A DNA stretch of 52,857 bases from Deltaproteobacteria bacterium (GCA_019313825.1 JAFDAM010000006.1:1-52857); one strand, 5' to 3'; counted from the first letter of the stretch, positions 16,968-26,534 are shown. Program-made: numbers and translations. Notes: generated by a model not told the origin, from the letters alone.

Positions 16968-17708
16968 TTGCTCGAACATACATTTATACATATACAGGGT
17001 ATCGGTCCAAAGACAGAGCAGAAGATCTGGAGACAAGGCATCCATACCTGGGGACAATTCTTGAGCCACAAGAGGCCTGTTATATCTTTAACCCGTGATC
17101 CGATGATACGCGCCCAGTTGGAGACTTCTCTTGAAAATCGCGCAAATATCGGGTTTTTTTCAGATCGACTCTCTGTATCGGAACAGTGGAGGCTCTTTGA
17201 TGAATTTAAGGAGAGGGTTGTATACCTGGACATCGAGACCAGCGGCGGTTACCCTGGGATGGACGAGATAACAGTTATCGGTCTCTATGACGGACAAGAG
17301 GTCCGGACCTTTGTAAATGGTCACAACCTGGAAGGGTTTGAGATAGAGATAGCCTCTTATAAACTCATTATCACATTTAACGGGAGCAGTTTTGACCTTC
17401 CCTTTATCCGGAGACACTTTCCGGGTATAACTCTCCCGCCGGGCCATATCGATCTGCGATTCTTCCTGAAAAAGCTGGGCTACAGGGGTGGTCTTAAGAC
17501 CATTGAAAAGGAGTTCGGGCTTGAGCGCGATTCAGATATCGATGGTATGGACGGGTTTGAAGCGGTAAGACTCTGGAGGGCGTATCAGTGGGGAGATCAG
17601 AAGGCATTGGACCTATTGATACAATACAACACCGCGGATATCGTAAACCTCAAGACTTTGATGGAAACCGGCTATGATCAGATGAAAAGCAGATTATTAT
17701 CGCAATAA
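16968..17708 (+). CDS. RNase H-like 3'-5' exonuclease domain protein (YprB-like)
   Basis: A 246-residue protein of the YprB/'RNase_H_2' group. It begins with a helix-hairpin-helix (IQGIGPKTEQKIWRQGIHTW), followed by a DEDD-type nuclease fold: LDIETSG (first acidic pair, near residue 88), TFNGSSFDLPFIRRHFP (second), and YNTADIVNL (last Asp). In the family it is predicted to process DNA or RNA ends, though the substrate is not established. The start is TTG 16968, supported by GAGAGG just upstream. dinB follows after 19 bases, suggesting a shared DNA-maintenance transcript. Confidence 0.85.
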   Translation: MLEHTFIHIQGIGPKTEQKIWRQGIHTWGQFLSHKRPVISLTRDPMIRAQLETSLENRANIGFFSDRLSVSEQWRLFDEFKERVVYLDIETSGGYPGMDEITVIGLYDGQEVRTFVNGHNLEGFEIEIASYKLIITFNGSSFDLPFIRRHFPGITLPPGHIDLRFFLKKLGYRGGLKTIEKEFGLERDSDIDGMDGFEAVRLWRAYQWGDQKALDLLIQYNTADIVNLKTLMETGYDQMKSRLLSQ

Positions 17709-17727
17709 CCACCAACAGTTTTTTCAA

Positions 17728-18915
17728 ATGAATCGTATTATTTTTCATATTGACATGGATGCATTTTACGCATCAATCGAACAGTCGGATAACCCCACCC
17801 TGAGGGGGAGACCTGTAGTCGTGGGCGGCACATCGAATAGAGGCGTGGTTTCCGCAGCAAGCTATGAGGCAAGGAGATATGGTGTTCGTTCCGCTATGCC
17901 GATCTTCCAGGCAAGGCAGAAGTGTCCTGATGCGATCTTTTTGTCTGTCAGGATGGAACGTTATAAAGAGGTGTCTCGGCATATCATGAATATCCTGGAA
18001 TCATTTTCACCATTGATAGAGCAGGTATCCATTGATGAGGCCTATATTGACCTCACAGGAACTGACAGGCTTTTAGAGGCACCGGAAGAAGTTGCCCTTA
18101 TGTTAAAGCAGAGGATTAAAGAAGAGACTTCATTGACCTGTTCAATCGGCATTGCTCCTAATAAATTCCTTGCCAAGATCTCATCGGATATGAACAAACC
18201 GGATGGTCTTACAATCATCTCTGTTGACGATGTTCCGCGATTTATTGATGATCTCCCCATTGAAAAAGTCCCCGGTGTTGGTGGAAAGACCGTTCAGATA
18301 CTTCACGATATAGGTGTTTCGAATCTCGTGGATATTAAGAGATTGGAAGATCGATTGCTGATAAAAAAAACAGGTAAATTCGGCAAGAGGTTGATACAAC
18401 TATCCCGTGGTATAGATGAGAGCCCGGTTGCTCCCTATACTGAATCCAAATCAATAAGCAGCGAAGACACATTTACTGCGGATACGAACGATATGACAAT
18501 CCTTAAAGAACAGCTCTTGGTTCAGGCGGAGATTGTTGGAAGAAGATTGAGAGAGAAGGGGTTTAAAGGTACAACGGTGACCCTGAAGATGAAACGTGCT
18601 GATTTCAAACAGATGACAAGGAGTGTGACACTTGATGAGCCCACCTATTCTTCACAATCAATCTATGAACACGGTCTTAAACTCCTGGAAACTATTGATA
18701 CTTCAAATAAATATCGCTTGATTGGTATAGGGGTTTCAAATCTTGCCACTACGGATAAGTTATCTAAGCAGCTAAATCTATTCGATAATATAGAGCAAAG
18801 GGGTGAGCGTTGGGAGAATGCTGAAAAGGCAATGGATACTATCCAGGATAAGTTTGGGAGAGATGCCATCAAGCGAGGCAGACTGTTGCATAAAAATGAC
18901 CCGCAGATCAGTTAG
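17728..18915 (+). CDS. dinB: DNA polymerase IV (Y-family)
   Basis: A 395-residue error-prone translesion polymerase. Catalytic motifs are intact: FHIDMDAFYASIE (motif I, first Asp), the YEARRYGVRSAMP region, SIDEAYIDLTG (motif III acidic pair), and a helix-hairpin-helix (IEKVPGVGGKTVQIL). The little-finger domain follows (SISSEDTF). A beta-clamp-binding peptide, QLNLF, occurs near residue 351. It allows replication past lesions and mutagenesis under stress. No LexA-type operator is obvious upstream; the gene is 19 bases behind the nuclease gene. A weak hairpin (GACCCG 18898-18903 with CGGGTC 18925-18930) overlaps its end. Confidence 0.97.
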   Translation: MNRIIFHIDMDAFYASIEQSDNPTLRGRPVVVGGTSNRGVVSAASYEARRYGVRSAMPIFQARQKCPDAIFLSVRMERYKEVSRHIMNILESFSPLIEQVSIDEAYIDLTGTDRLLEAPEEVALMLKQRIKEETSLTCSIGIAPNKFLAKISSDMNKPDGLTIISVDDVPRFIDDLPIEKVPGVGGKTVQILHDIGVSNLVDIKRLEDRLLIKKTGKFGKRLIQLSRGIDESPVAPYTESKSISSEDTFTADTNDMTILKEQLLVQAEIVGRRLREKGFKGTTVTLKMKRADFKQMTRSVTLDEPTYSSQSIYEHGLKLLETIDTSNKYRLIGIGVSNLATTDKLSKQLNLFDNIEQRGERWENAEKAMDTIQDKFGRDAIKRGRLLHKNDPQIS

Positions 18916-18990
18916 AACGATATACGGGTCTTATAAGTTTTATTAGATGTTTACGATCCAAAGCATAAAGTTTAAGGTTAGGCTGTTAAA

Positions 18991-19019
18991 TTGACATCTG
19001 AACGAGACATCTATCTAAA
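18991..19019 (+). promoter_or_regulatory. Consensus-like promoter in the dinB-pfkB spacer
   Basis: TTGACA (18991-18996), a 17-base spacer and TCTAAA (19014-19019) form a good sigma-70 promoter reading to the right, into a stretch where no known gene lies. The predicted start is near 19026. Confidence 0.45.
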
Positions 19020-19244
19020 ATGGCTTCCCCAGATGCCGTTATTCTCTCCGGTGCTTTTCTCTACATTTTTTATTATTTGGAGATGGCCGAAAGAAAAGAT
19101 GCACGCACACCCGAGAAGCTCTTTTTAAATGCCACCCGATACCCCGTTTTTTTAAAGTTTAACCGTTGGAGGCCTCAGACCATCGGAGATCATGGACCGT
19201 CCCGTGGTTTTTTTGGTGGTGTTGAAGTGGGGTGGCAATTCTAA
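19020..19244 (+). other. Unassigned transcribed stretch: short ORF or structured RNA
   Basis: A 74-codon frame (beginning MASPDAVILSGAFLYIFYYLE) overlaps the promoter above and has no ribosome binding site, so translation from its ATG is doubtful. The same stretch can form a structure: GCCACCC (about 19132) and GGGTGGC (about 19228) would close a domain of about 100 bases containing GGAGGCCTC and other short palindromes. I do not recognise it as 6S, tmRNA, SRP or RNase P RNA. The rest of the 18916-19457 spacer is AT-rich with nothing identifiable. Confidence 0.3.
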
Positions 19245-19457
19245 GCGATATTTTATTAAATTTCAAAGAGCGATATGTAAGAATCGACCGCGAATTAATG
19301 ATTTTTCAAGGATCTGTCTTACATCTAAATAGTGTATCGGCATTCCCCATTAAAACTTTAAATAAACATTTCGTTTATAATTCTAATATAGTACATAAAT
19401 TCTGGTTGTAAAGGGGGGACAACCTTTTTATCTAAACCCTATAGGGCGGGAATGGGA

Positions 19458-20369
19458 TCAACCCATAAACTTTTTGATCTCTTCTAGTCTTGGGATACCT
19501 TTTCTTGCTCCTATCTCCCTGCATTTCATGGCAGATGTTGCGGATGCGAAACGCATGCATTCAAGCATATCCCAACCCTGAAGCAGACCATAGATATAAG
19601 CGCCATGATACACATCTCCCGCGCCCGTCGTATCGACAGCCTTTACTGGAAAGGCTTTCTGCTTGACCATATTCCCGTTGCAATACCCAACGCTCCCTTT
19701 GGATCCGAGTGTGATAATCACGTCTCCGGGGCAAAATTGGCTCAGGGCCTTAAGGGACGCCTCGGGCGAGTCTCCCAGCCCTGTCAGGGGTTTAGCAAAT
19801 CCCTCTGAGGCGATCAGGACATCCACAAGGGAGATCAACTCACGGGAGCCTTTTCTCATGGTCCCGCCATCCAATACTACTTTGATCCCCATATCTTTGG
19901 CCTGCCTGGCCGCTTCAGTAGCTGAATCTGTCATCAGATTATCAAGGTGCAGGATGTCGGCCTTCTGAAAGGGGCCCAGGTCCACATCCCCGGGTTTGAG
20001 AAAGGGGGCGCTACCCCTACGCCAGAAGATATTCCTGTTTCCTGAAGCTTCCGTTATCGCAATAAATGCAAACTGGGAGGTGTAGCCGGGCGTGATCTTC
20101 AGGAAAGTAGTGTCCACCTTTTCCTCTTTTAGCCCCTTTAGTATCTCAAGGCCAAAGGAGTCATCAGAAATAGAGCCCATAAAAGACGTTGGAATTCCGA
20201 GGCGGGACAAGGTTACAAGGGCTGTTGAGGCCGGTCCTCCACACTGTATATGCAGGTCCATTAGTTCCGCCTTATCGTCTTCTTTGGGATAGGAAGGGAT
20301 TCTCCCCAGGTAATCAACGCATGCCTGGCCAAGGCCAACAACCTGTATCTTATCAAGGTCTCTGTTCAT
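19458..20369 (-). CDS. PfkB/ribokinase-family carbohydrate or nucleoside kinase
   Basis: A 303-residue member of the ribokinase superfamily. It has the N-terminal substrate-binding part VVGLGQACVDYLGRIPSYP with CGGPASTALVTLSRLG, and the C-terminal signature AVDTTGAGDVYHGAYIYGL, in which the second Asp is the catalytic base and the preceding GAG forms the anion hole. The substrate cannot be read from the sequence; ribose, fructose-phosphate, adenosine or sulfofructose relatives are all possible. It is separated from the fxsA gene upstream by a family D repeat. Confidence 0.88.
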   Translation of the reverse strand: MNRDLDKIQVVGLGQACVDYLGRIPSYPKEDDKAELMDLHIQCGGPASTALVTLSRLGIPTSFMGSISDDSFGLEILKGLKEEKVDTTFLKITPGYTSQFAFIAITEASGNRNIFWRRGSAPFLKPGDVDLGPFQKADILHLDNLMTDSATEAARQAKDMGIKVVLDGGTMRKGSRELISLVDVLIASEGFAKPLTGLGDSPEASLKALSQFCPGDVIITLGSKGSVGYCNGNMVKQKAFPVKAVDTTGAGDVYHGAYIYGLLQGWDMLECMRFASATSAMKCREIGARKGIPRLEEIKKFMG

Positions 20370-20420
20370 CTTTCTTTGACTCTATGGGTCCTGGTTTTGA
20401 ACCGACACATTTTTAACAAT

Positions 20421-20478
20421 TCGGCAATACGTATTAATAAGGTTCACAGTTCCCCGATAAACCGGGATCTTCGACAGG
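20421..20478. repeat. Family D repeat
   Basis: Bases 20421-20446 match 2308-2333 at 22 of 26 positions. Bases 20452-20478 are identical over 27 bases to 52130-52156, inside foldback element C2. The core (CGGGATCTTCGACAGG) also appears in altered form at about 28163-28178. This is a short mosaic repeat between fxsA and the PfkB gene. Confidence 0.6.
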
Positions 20479-20511
20479 GTTAAAAAGATTTCGAGATAAA
20501 GCGTAGATTTT

Positions 20512-20907
20512 TTAGTGATAGAACGTGATATTGAGACTGTTCCGGTTTATCCTTTCGTCAAATTTTTTCCGCAGCCATCGCTTGAACAATATCCTCGTTT
20601 TCGGAATCAGTATCATGAGTCCGATCAGGTCGGTCATAAATCCCGGGGTCAGAAGGACAATACCCGCTAAAAAGATCAACAGGGCATCAAGCAGCTCTTC
20701 AGCAGGTATCTCTCCACGATGCACGCTTTCCCTTACTTTAAGCATGGTATGAAGACCCTGAAAACGGGCGAGAAAGGCGCCAAAAAATGCCGTGAGTATC
20801 ACGATTATAACAGTATTCATGGCTCCAAGGTAAGCGCCGATCTTAATCAGCAGGTATAATTCCAGGAACGGAATAATCGTGAACGCAAGGAAGAGTTTTA
20901 ATAACAT
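20512..20907 (-). CDS. FxsA-family membrane protein
   Basis: The 131-residue protein has the FxsA layout: an N-terminal hydrophobic helix with PFLELYLLIKIGAYLGA, a second with VIIVILTAFFGAFLARFQG, then LLDALLIFLAGIVLLTPGFMTDLIGL, the conserved LTPGFxTD segment, and a basic tail. FxsA proteins are cytoplasmic-membrane proteins best known from suppression of F-plasmid exclusion of phage T7; their housekeeping role is unclear. It starts 4 bases after the upstream lipoprotein gene ends and belongs to the PBP operon. Confidence 0.9.
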   Translation of the reverse strand: MLLKLFLAFTIIPFLELYLLIKIGAYLGAMNTVIIVILTAFFGAFLARFQGLHTMLKVRESVHRGEIPAEELLDALLIFLAGIVLLTPGFMTDLIGLMILIPKTRILFKRWLRKKFDERINRNSLNITFYH

Positions 20908-20911
20908 CTGT

Positions 20912-22285
20912 CTATCCCGGGTATTTTTTCAGTTTGTCAAGCTCATCCCTGACATTTTCTAAATTATTATTTAGCTTGTCAATTAGGTTGGATGATGGAT
21001 ATTTCTCAATTAATACTTTAAGTATATTATAGGAAGACATGAGAAGATCTTCTCTCTTTTGTGGATCATCGGCCTGTTTTGCAATTAAAAAGATTTTTGC
21101 CGCCCTGTTTCTCTCACGATTGATAAGTCTATTTATGGCAAGATCTTTTAGCTTCTCGGTCTCCAGGTCAGTATCAGGGCCATTGTTTAACTCTTCAAGC
21201 TTTGTTATTGCCTCTGCAAAGTTCTCTTCTTCAATCAATTCCACCACCATTTCTATGGTCTCATTTTTATTAGAGCCGCTTTTTATATGTATCTCTTCAG
21301 CCAGCTCCACGGTTTTAAGGGCCTGATCTATGGTCTCTATCTCGGGCCCTTCCTCAGTCCTGAGCTTCCATCTTAACAATAATAATCTGGCTTTGGTGAA
21401 CTCTTTTTCTTTGACCAGTCTATCTACCTGCTCGAGAAGGGTATGTAACTGGTCCGGTTCCTGTGTTGAGTCGGTTGAATGGTCTTCAGTCGGTATCTCT
21501 TCGTGATGGGCGATCTTTTCCTCATCTCCTAGGACCTTCTGCTTTGCCCTCACGAATATGGACTCCTTTTCATACAGGTTGTCTATCAGTTTTTCATAGA
21601 CCCTTAGGGCCTTTTCCCTGTTACCCATATCAAGCTGCCATTCGATAATATTAGCCCTGAGATGAATGAGGTCGGGCTTCCCTTCCAGTTCGCGGACTAT
21701 CCTTTCACCTATACTCACCGCCTCATTCAGCATATCTTTCTTGGCCAATGCAACGGCAAACAGGAGGCCTATCTCCGGTGTCAATGAATCAGGGCCAAAG
21801 GCAGCCTCCAGTTCAACACAATCAGCGATGACCCCCTGGTAATCACCGGACATGTAGCGATCCAGGATCTTTCTCCTTTTCAATGAGAACTCCTTGATAA
21901 CCCTGGACTGCTGTTGAGCATCATGTGTGAGGGTTTTAGAAAAATATCTTTCATCAAGCCGGTTTAAACTATTGAAAAGAGTATGGATTATCCCTTGATA
22001 ATCATAATCCACCCTGTTTGCCCTAGTGGCTGATCTGATAGTCTTATAGTCTGACAACAGATTCAAGGCGATCTCCCTGTCTTCGTCATTCAGCTTTTTC
22101 AGCTCCAAATGATTTTCAAGAAAGGCTATCTTTTTATCAATGACATCAGCAGGCAGAAGCGGGGCGGTTGCAATCTCAGGTTTCGGACCGACCACGTCTC
22201 TTCTGATCTCAGGAAGGCAGCCAAAGAGCGCAGGTATTATTAAGCTAGCGATAATGATCAGACTAATTCCCGGTTTTTCCCTCAT
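20912..22285 (-). CDS. TPR-like lipoprotein of unknown function
   Basis: A signal peptide, MREKPGISLIIIASLIIPAL, ends in the lipobox LFGC (lipidated Cys at residue 23). Long helical regions follow, rich in Glu, Leu and Lys, with several helix-turn-helix repeats like TPR units (KKDMLNEAVSIGERIV, KEFTKARLLLLRWKLRT, ENFAEAITKLEEL). The ATG at 22285 is chosen because AAAGGA precedes it and the lipobox falls at the proper place; a further upstream start would disrupt the signal peptide. It overlaps the end of the PBP gene by 23 bases, implying translational coupling. A scaffold or activator role for the PBP, as LpoA has in E. coli, is tempting but only inferred. Confidence 0.8.
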   Translation of the reverse strand: MREKPGISLIIIASLIIPALFGCLPEIRRDVVGPKPEIATAPLLPADVIDKKIAFLENHLELKKLNDEDREIALNLLSDYKTIRSATRANRVDYDYQGIIHTLFNSLNRLDERYFSKTLTHDAQQQSRVIKEFSLKRRKILDRYMSGDYQGVIADCVELEAAFGPDSLTPEIGLLFAVALAKKDMLNEAVSIGERIVRELEGKPDLIHLRANIIEWQLDMGNREKALRVYEKLIDNLYEKESIFVRAKQKVLGDEEKIAHHEEIPTEDHSTDSTQEPDQLHTLLEQVDRLVKEKEFTKARLLLLRWKLRTEEGPEIETIDQALKTVELAEEIHIKSGSNKNETIEMVVELIEEENFAEAITKLEELNNGPDTDLETEKLKDLAINRLINRERNRAAKIFLIAKQADDPQKREDLLMSSYNILKVLIEKYPSSNLIDKLNNNLENVRDELDKLKKYPG

Positions 22286-25200
22286 AAGATGATCCTTTAA
22301 AGGGTTCAAATATCCTTTCAAGTTTTAATGTATCCCCTTTGATAGTATATGAACGTATCTTGGGGTTGTCAGCAGAAATATCTTTCTCCTCATCTTGTAT
22401 TGGCAGCCCGGTTAAAGAAGAGATATCCACATGTCCGAGTTCCTTGTCATCCGATATTGGTGAATGTATATCAAAGGCCAGATCAGCAATCTGGAGGTTT
22501 TTCTTGTATTCCCTGCTGTTGACAATTGAATTAGCCGTCCCAATCCAAAGGGGTAGGGCGCCGGAAGCGCCATAGATGGTCACATGTCTCCCTTTCATGG
22601 GTCTATTATCATCATATCCAACATAACTTGCAATAACATAACCTTCATCAAGGTCAAATTTTTCAGCATTCTCTTCTAATCCCGGGATAAAACCTATAAA
22701 ACTCGAATTAGTGAAACGATTGGAGGTCCCTGTCTTTCCGAATAAAGGGATCGGGATACGGAGAATTCCATTCTCAAACTCCATTGATAAATGAATCGCA
22801 TCTTTAGCCGCTTTACCAGTCCCGTTCTCCATGACCATCCTCAGGATTTCAGCAATCTGTCCCGATACCTTGCCGGGCAATATTTTTTCAGGTTGGGGCC
22901 TGTATTCCCAGATAGTTACACCTTCCCGGTCGACGATCTTTGTGATAATAGGCACCATGCCGCGGGACGTGGTATCAGTAACAGGATAGAGGGTGCCGTT
23001 CATCACTGTATTGTAGGAGACGGCTGCCTCAAGAATGCTAATGGAATTCGCGCCAAGAGGAAAGGAGAGGACAGGGGCAAGGCTGGTTGAGATCCCCATC
23101 TCCTGGGCAAGCTGTTTCACGTAATACAGATTAACAAGCGTCCTGAAGTCTTTTACCCAATAGAGGACCTCCAGTTCATATCTCTTATGAGCAAGCAGCC
23201 CCTTATAGCTCTTTTTCAGTTCTGATTGAAGCAGGTCTATAACTTCGGACGGGATAAGGCCATCGATCCATATCTCTTTCATATTAATTTTTTCGGGTCT
23301 TTCCAATGCCCATTCCGGTGTTATGGGTTCCAAGTCTTTAAGATTCATATGATGCGCGGCTTCGGAATACAGAATCCTGAAGCTATTTTTATTTTCCTTG
23401 AAAAAGTAGAAATGGCGTAATCCCTCTGACAAGGCGTTCTTTATATTCGATCCAGCTTTATCAGTAGTAATATCCAATATTTGACGGACTTTCTTAAACT
23501 TTCTCTTCATGTCAAAATCAAGTGTCCTGAGTCTATTGAAGCTCAGCCGGGATATCTGGATATCATCCTCCTTCTTGAGATCTAATTTTCTGTTGTCTAT
23601 GTTGAAATGAAGGCGGCGGAGATTATCCATTACATCTTCAAACCCGCTAAAGATGAGATCTGATTCTATCTCCTTTTTGGATTCTTCAAAGGCCGCCTCC
23701 ATGAGCGCCTCTCTGTTAACCACGACCCCATGTCTGTCTCGGATCCTCTTCACATATTCCAGATATGATTCAGCCCTTTCCCTTTCCAGACCAAGCAGTT
23801 CAACCACCTGGCGAAATTCACTCATGTTCAGACGATCGGTGAGATGGTAAAGGAGCCAGACAGTGGCGAGGTTTTCTGATTTGGCCCCTGCCCATATCAT
23901 GGATACCTTGTTGCTCTCGGGCTTATGGTCTGGTTTAGGGAGGTAGAAGGTGTTTTCAAACCGGAACAGATCTCTCATGTTGATTAAAGGATCGAGGATG
24001 TTCCATTTTAATTGGAGGGCGGCCGTATAGACAAAGGGTTTAAAAATGGAGCCCAACTGTCTTTTGGCATCTACTGCGCGGTTAAAATATTGGTTAAAAA
24101 ATCCGCCAACCATTGCCTTAATCATGCCATGCCTTAGAATGATAATCCCGCCTTCCAGCTCCGGGATCTCCGAAAGCCCCAATCTCCTCTCACTGTTTTC
24201 TCCCTGGGACTCCACAAATCTAACCGGAACCAGATCATCTACATGAAATACCTTCATAAAGTCAGGTATGTGGCGTTTATCAAACACGGCCCAGTTGCCC
24301 AGTTTCCACTTTAACCAGGCCTCGCCCATTGTTTTAAGCCCTTCATAATTGATTATCCCTTTGTCATTATCCCAGGCAACGTTCAGGGAAGGGCTATTAC
24401 GATTATTGTTGATCTCCATGATTTGGGCGAAAAAGGGGAGGTCGGCCCTAGGACTATTATAGGCTGAACCGGTGTGCTGCTTGTATCTTTCCTGAAAAAG
24501 ATCCGTGTTATAGCCTGATAATTTCACGTCCAGTATTGGCAGATGACTTCTTAGGCTATTCACGGCGCCCTGCTGTATCTCTTTATCGATGGAGGTATAT
24601 ATCTTGATCCCCGAGGTGGCAATATTGTCTATGCCCTGTTCATGGAGTATCTCCCTGAAGTACTTTGATTCAAGCTGCTCGCGGACATAATCCAGGATCA
24701 CGTTCAGCCTGTATGTCACTTCTCCCTCTTTGAAAGGGACCTCCTTCTCCAGGGCTTCAAGGTATTGCTCTTCCGTGATCAGGTTCATCTTCCTCATGTT
24801 ATTAAGGACATAATCTTTTCGTATCCTTGCAAGCCTTCGGGCCTCTATTTTTTCTTTTTCACTCTTTTTGCCAAAGGGGTTGTATAGATAAGGTCCTTTT
24901 ACCGAGCCCGCGATAAACGCGGATTCAACCAGATCCAGGTCCTCTGCATCCTTGTCAAAGAAATACTCCGCCGCTATCTTGAGGCCCTTTCCGAAACCGG
25001 TCACAAAGAACTGGTTGATATACATCTCGAGGATCTCTTCTTTTGAATATCTCTTTTCAAGGAGACGGGCCTGGATCAGTTCTCTTAACTTGGCCGTATA
25101 GGTCCTCTTCCGGCGTTTGAAGATGTTTTTAGCGGTCTGCTGGGTAAGGGTACTCCCCCCCTGAACCACCCTGCCTGCCTTCATGTTGGCAATAAATGCT

Positions 25201-25523
25201 CTCGCAATGGCCCTGATATCAAATCCAGGGTGATCAAAGAAATTTCCGTCTTCAGACGCTATGAGCGCCTTGATATAAAACTTGGGGGTGTCTTTGTAAT
25301 CTATATACCGGCTGTGGGTCTTTTCAAAATAGACGCCGATGGGTGTCTCACCGTCATCATAATAGACCGGGCTTTCCGAAAAGATGATACTCTCAATGAC
25401 ACCCTTCTCTATACGGGTAGAGGTATCCCTTGACACCTGGATATATATGCCGGCAAAAAAGGCGACAAAAAACAGAGCCAGTACCAAGGCGGAGTATAGA
25501 ACGATTTTCAGTATCTTCTTCAT
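22263..25523 (-). CDS. Class A penicillin-binding protein (bifunctional transglycosylase/transpeptidase)
   Basis: An unusually long class A PBP (1086 residues; PBP1A-type enzymes are commonly 700-850). It has an N-terminal membrane anchor (about 7-30) and a GT51 transglycosylase with catalytic Glu91 in SEDGNFFDHPG plus GGSTLTQQTAKN, KRYSKEEILEMYINQ and the second glutamate region. The transpeptidase has the SxxK motif GSIFKPF (Ser about 492) and KTGTSNRFTN (about 929). The extra length lies mostly between about 540 and 830, a Lys/Glu-rich helical insertion between SxxK and KTG. It polymerises and crosslinks peptidoglycan on the periplasmic side. It is followed by a lipoprotein gene that overlaps it and preceded by an ATP-grasp gene 9 bases upstream. 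Confidence 0.93.
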   Translation of the reverse strand: MKKILKIVLYSALVLALFFVAFFAGIYIQVSRDTSTRIEKGVIESIIFSESPVYYDDGETPIGVYFEKTHSRYIDYKDTPKFYIKALIASEDGNFFDHPGFDIRAIARAFIANMKAGRVVQGGSTLTQQTAKNIFKRRKRTYTAKLRELIQARLLEKRYSKEEILEMYINQFFVTGFGKGLKIAAEYFFDKDAEDLDLVESAFIAGSVKGPYLYNPFGKKSEKEKIEARRLARIRKDYVLNNMRKMNLITEEQYLEALEKEVPFKEGEVTYRLNVILDYVREQLESKYFREILHEQGIDNIATSGIKIYTSIDKEIQQGAVNSLRSHLPILDVKLSGYNTDLFQERYKQHTGSAYNSPRADLPFFAQIMEINNNRNSPSLNVAWDNDKGIINYEGLKTMGEAWLKWKLGNWAVFDKRHIPDFMKVFHVDDLVPVRFVESQGENSERRLGLSEIPELEGGIIILRHGMIKAMVGGFFNQYFNRAVDAKRQLGSIFKPFVYTAALQLKWNILDPLINMRDLFRFENTFYLPKPDHKPESNKVSMIWAGAKSENLATVWLLYHLTDRLNMSEFRQVVELLGLERERAESYLEYVKRIRDRHGVVVNREALMEAAFEESKKEIESDLIFSGFEDVMDNLRRLHFNIDNRKLDLKKEDDIQISRLSFNRLRTLDFDMKRKFKKVRQILDITTDKAGSNIKNALSEGLRHFYFFKENKNSFRILYSEAAHHMNLKDLEPITPEWALERPEKINMKEIWIDGLIPSEVIDLLQSELKKSYKGLLAHKRYELEVLYWVKDFRTLVNLYYVKQLAQEMGISTSLAPVLSFPLGANSISILEAAVSYNTVMNGTLYPVTDTTSRGMVPIITKIVDREGVTIWEYRPQPEKILPGKVSGQIAEILRMVMENGTGKAAKDAIHLSMEFENGILRIPIPLFGKTGTSNRFTNSSFIGFIPGLEENAEKFDLDEGYVIASYVGYDDNRPMKGRHVTIYGASGALPLWIGTANSIVNSREYKKNLQIADLAFDIHSPISDDKELGHVDISSLTGLPIQDEEKDISADNPKIRSYTIKGDTLKLERIFEPFKGSSYEGKTGN

Positions 25524-25532
25524 TTAATTTTC

Positions 25533-26333
25533 TCACCGGTGAGAACTTAAAAGTTCTCCTGAAAGAAGCCTCTCTCGCAGGATCTCCTTGAGGTTCATGC
25601 CCTTGAGACGCAGTCCCTTACGTCCGTATTTCATATTGGCCTCAATCAGATACCATTTTCCATTAACGTCCATCATGTCAAGTCCCACGTCATTAAACCT
25701 GCATCTCCTGGAGTATTCCCGTGCCAGATTCAGACCGTCTTCAGGAATATCTTCGAAATTAATCGAGCCCCCCTGGAAGATATTAGTTTTAAAGGTCTTT
25801 GAAGGGCTCTCCCTCCAGTAGGCCAGGACAGTGCTGTAATTAATAAGGATAACCCTTAGGTCCCTTTCAGGGGGCATGTATTCCTGAATATAGGCAACAC
25901 TGGTAAGCCTTGAATACTTTTCCAGCTCTTCAACATTATTGATTTTGAAGATCCCTCTGCCCTGAGAAGAACGCCTTGGCAATTTTGCGATAAAGGGGAA
26001 GCTGAAATCCTTTAAGATGTCGCCGTGGTGGAGGTGATAATATACCCTGGTCCTTGGATGCGGTATGTCCAGCATGTTAAAGAGGGTGGTCTGCTTGATC
26101 TTTTCATCGGCATAGATGTATGTCTCCAGGCTGGGGAAGATCTTCTTACCAATGGTAGTGAAGAACTGCGCATAATTCAGGGTGGGGTAGAGGATGGTAT
26201 CTGAATTGAAAATCAGTTCCCTTTCATGGACCGTATAATCATAGAAGTTCGGTTTCACCCCAAGGGTTAGTACTTCCGGGATGCCTAGTAACCTGCTTCC
26301 CAAGGCGATATAGGATGTATTGTCTCTTTTCAT
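25533..26333 (-). CDS. ATP-grasp ligase, RimK-like
   Basis: A 266-residue ATP-grasp protein. The central ATP-binding segment KDFSFPFIAKLPRRSSQGRGIFKINN contains the flexible loop, followed by YIQEYMPPERDLRVILI and the metal-binding end VGLDMMDVNGKWYLIEANMKYG (Asp, Glu, Asn ligands). This matches RimK/LysX-type carboxylate-amine ligases, but the substrate is unknown. I place the start at ATG 26333 (MKRDNTSY), which has AAGGA 8 bases upstream; a GTG at 26360 is in frame but lacks a site. It is 9 bases ahead of the PBP gene, so a role in cell-envelope peptide or polymer modification is possible; this is inference only. Confidence 0.8.
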   Translation of the reverse strand: MKRDNTSYIALGSRLLGIPEVLTLGVKPNFYDYTVHERELIFNSDTILYPTLNYAQFFTTIGKKIFPSLETYIYADEKIKQTTLFNMLDIPHPRTRVYYHLHHGDILKDFSFPFIAKLPRRSSQGRGIFKINNVEELEKYSRLTSVAYIQEYMPPERDLRVILINYSTVLAYWRESPSKTFKTNIFQGGSINFEDIPEDGLNLAREYSRRCRFNDVGLDMMDVNGKWYLIEANMKYGRKGLRLKGMNLKEILRERLLSGELLSSHR

Positions 26334-26534
26334 ATAACGAATCCTTAAAACATTCACCACATGCCCACAGAAAGAGCAGCGCGGTGAAACACTCCCTTAA
26401 GCGGTGTCTATTTAGTTTTAATAAAGTATATACAAATTTGAAAAATTTTATCAATAAAACGGAGGTATGATTAAAATTCAAACCGATCATTCCCAATGTC
26501 TTGACATGCACCCCTCAATCGCTTTACTGTATTT

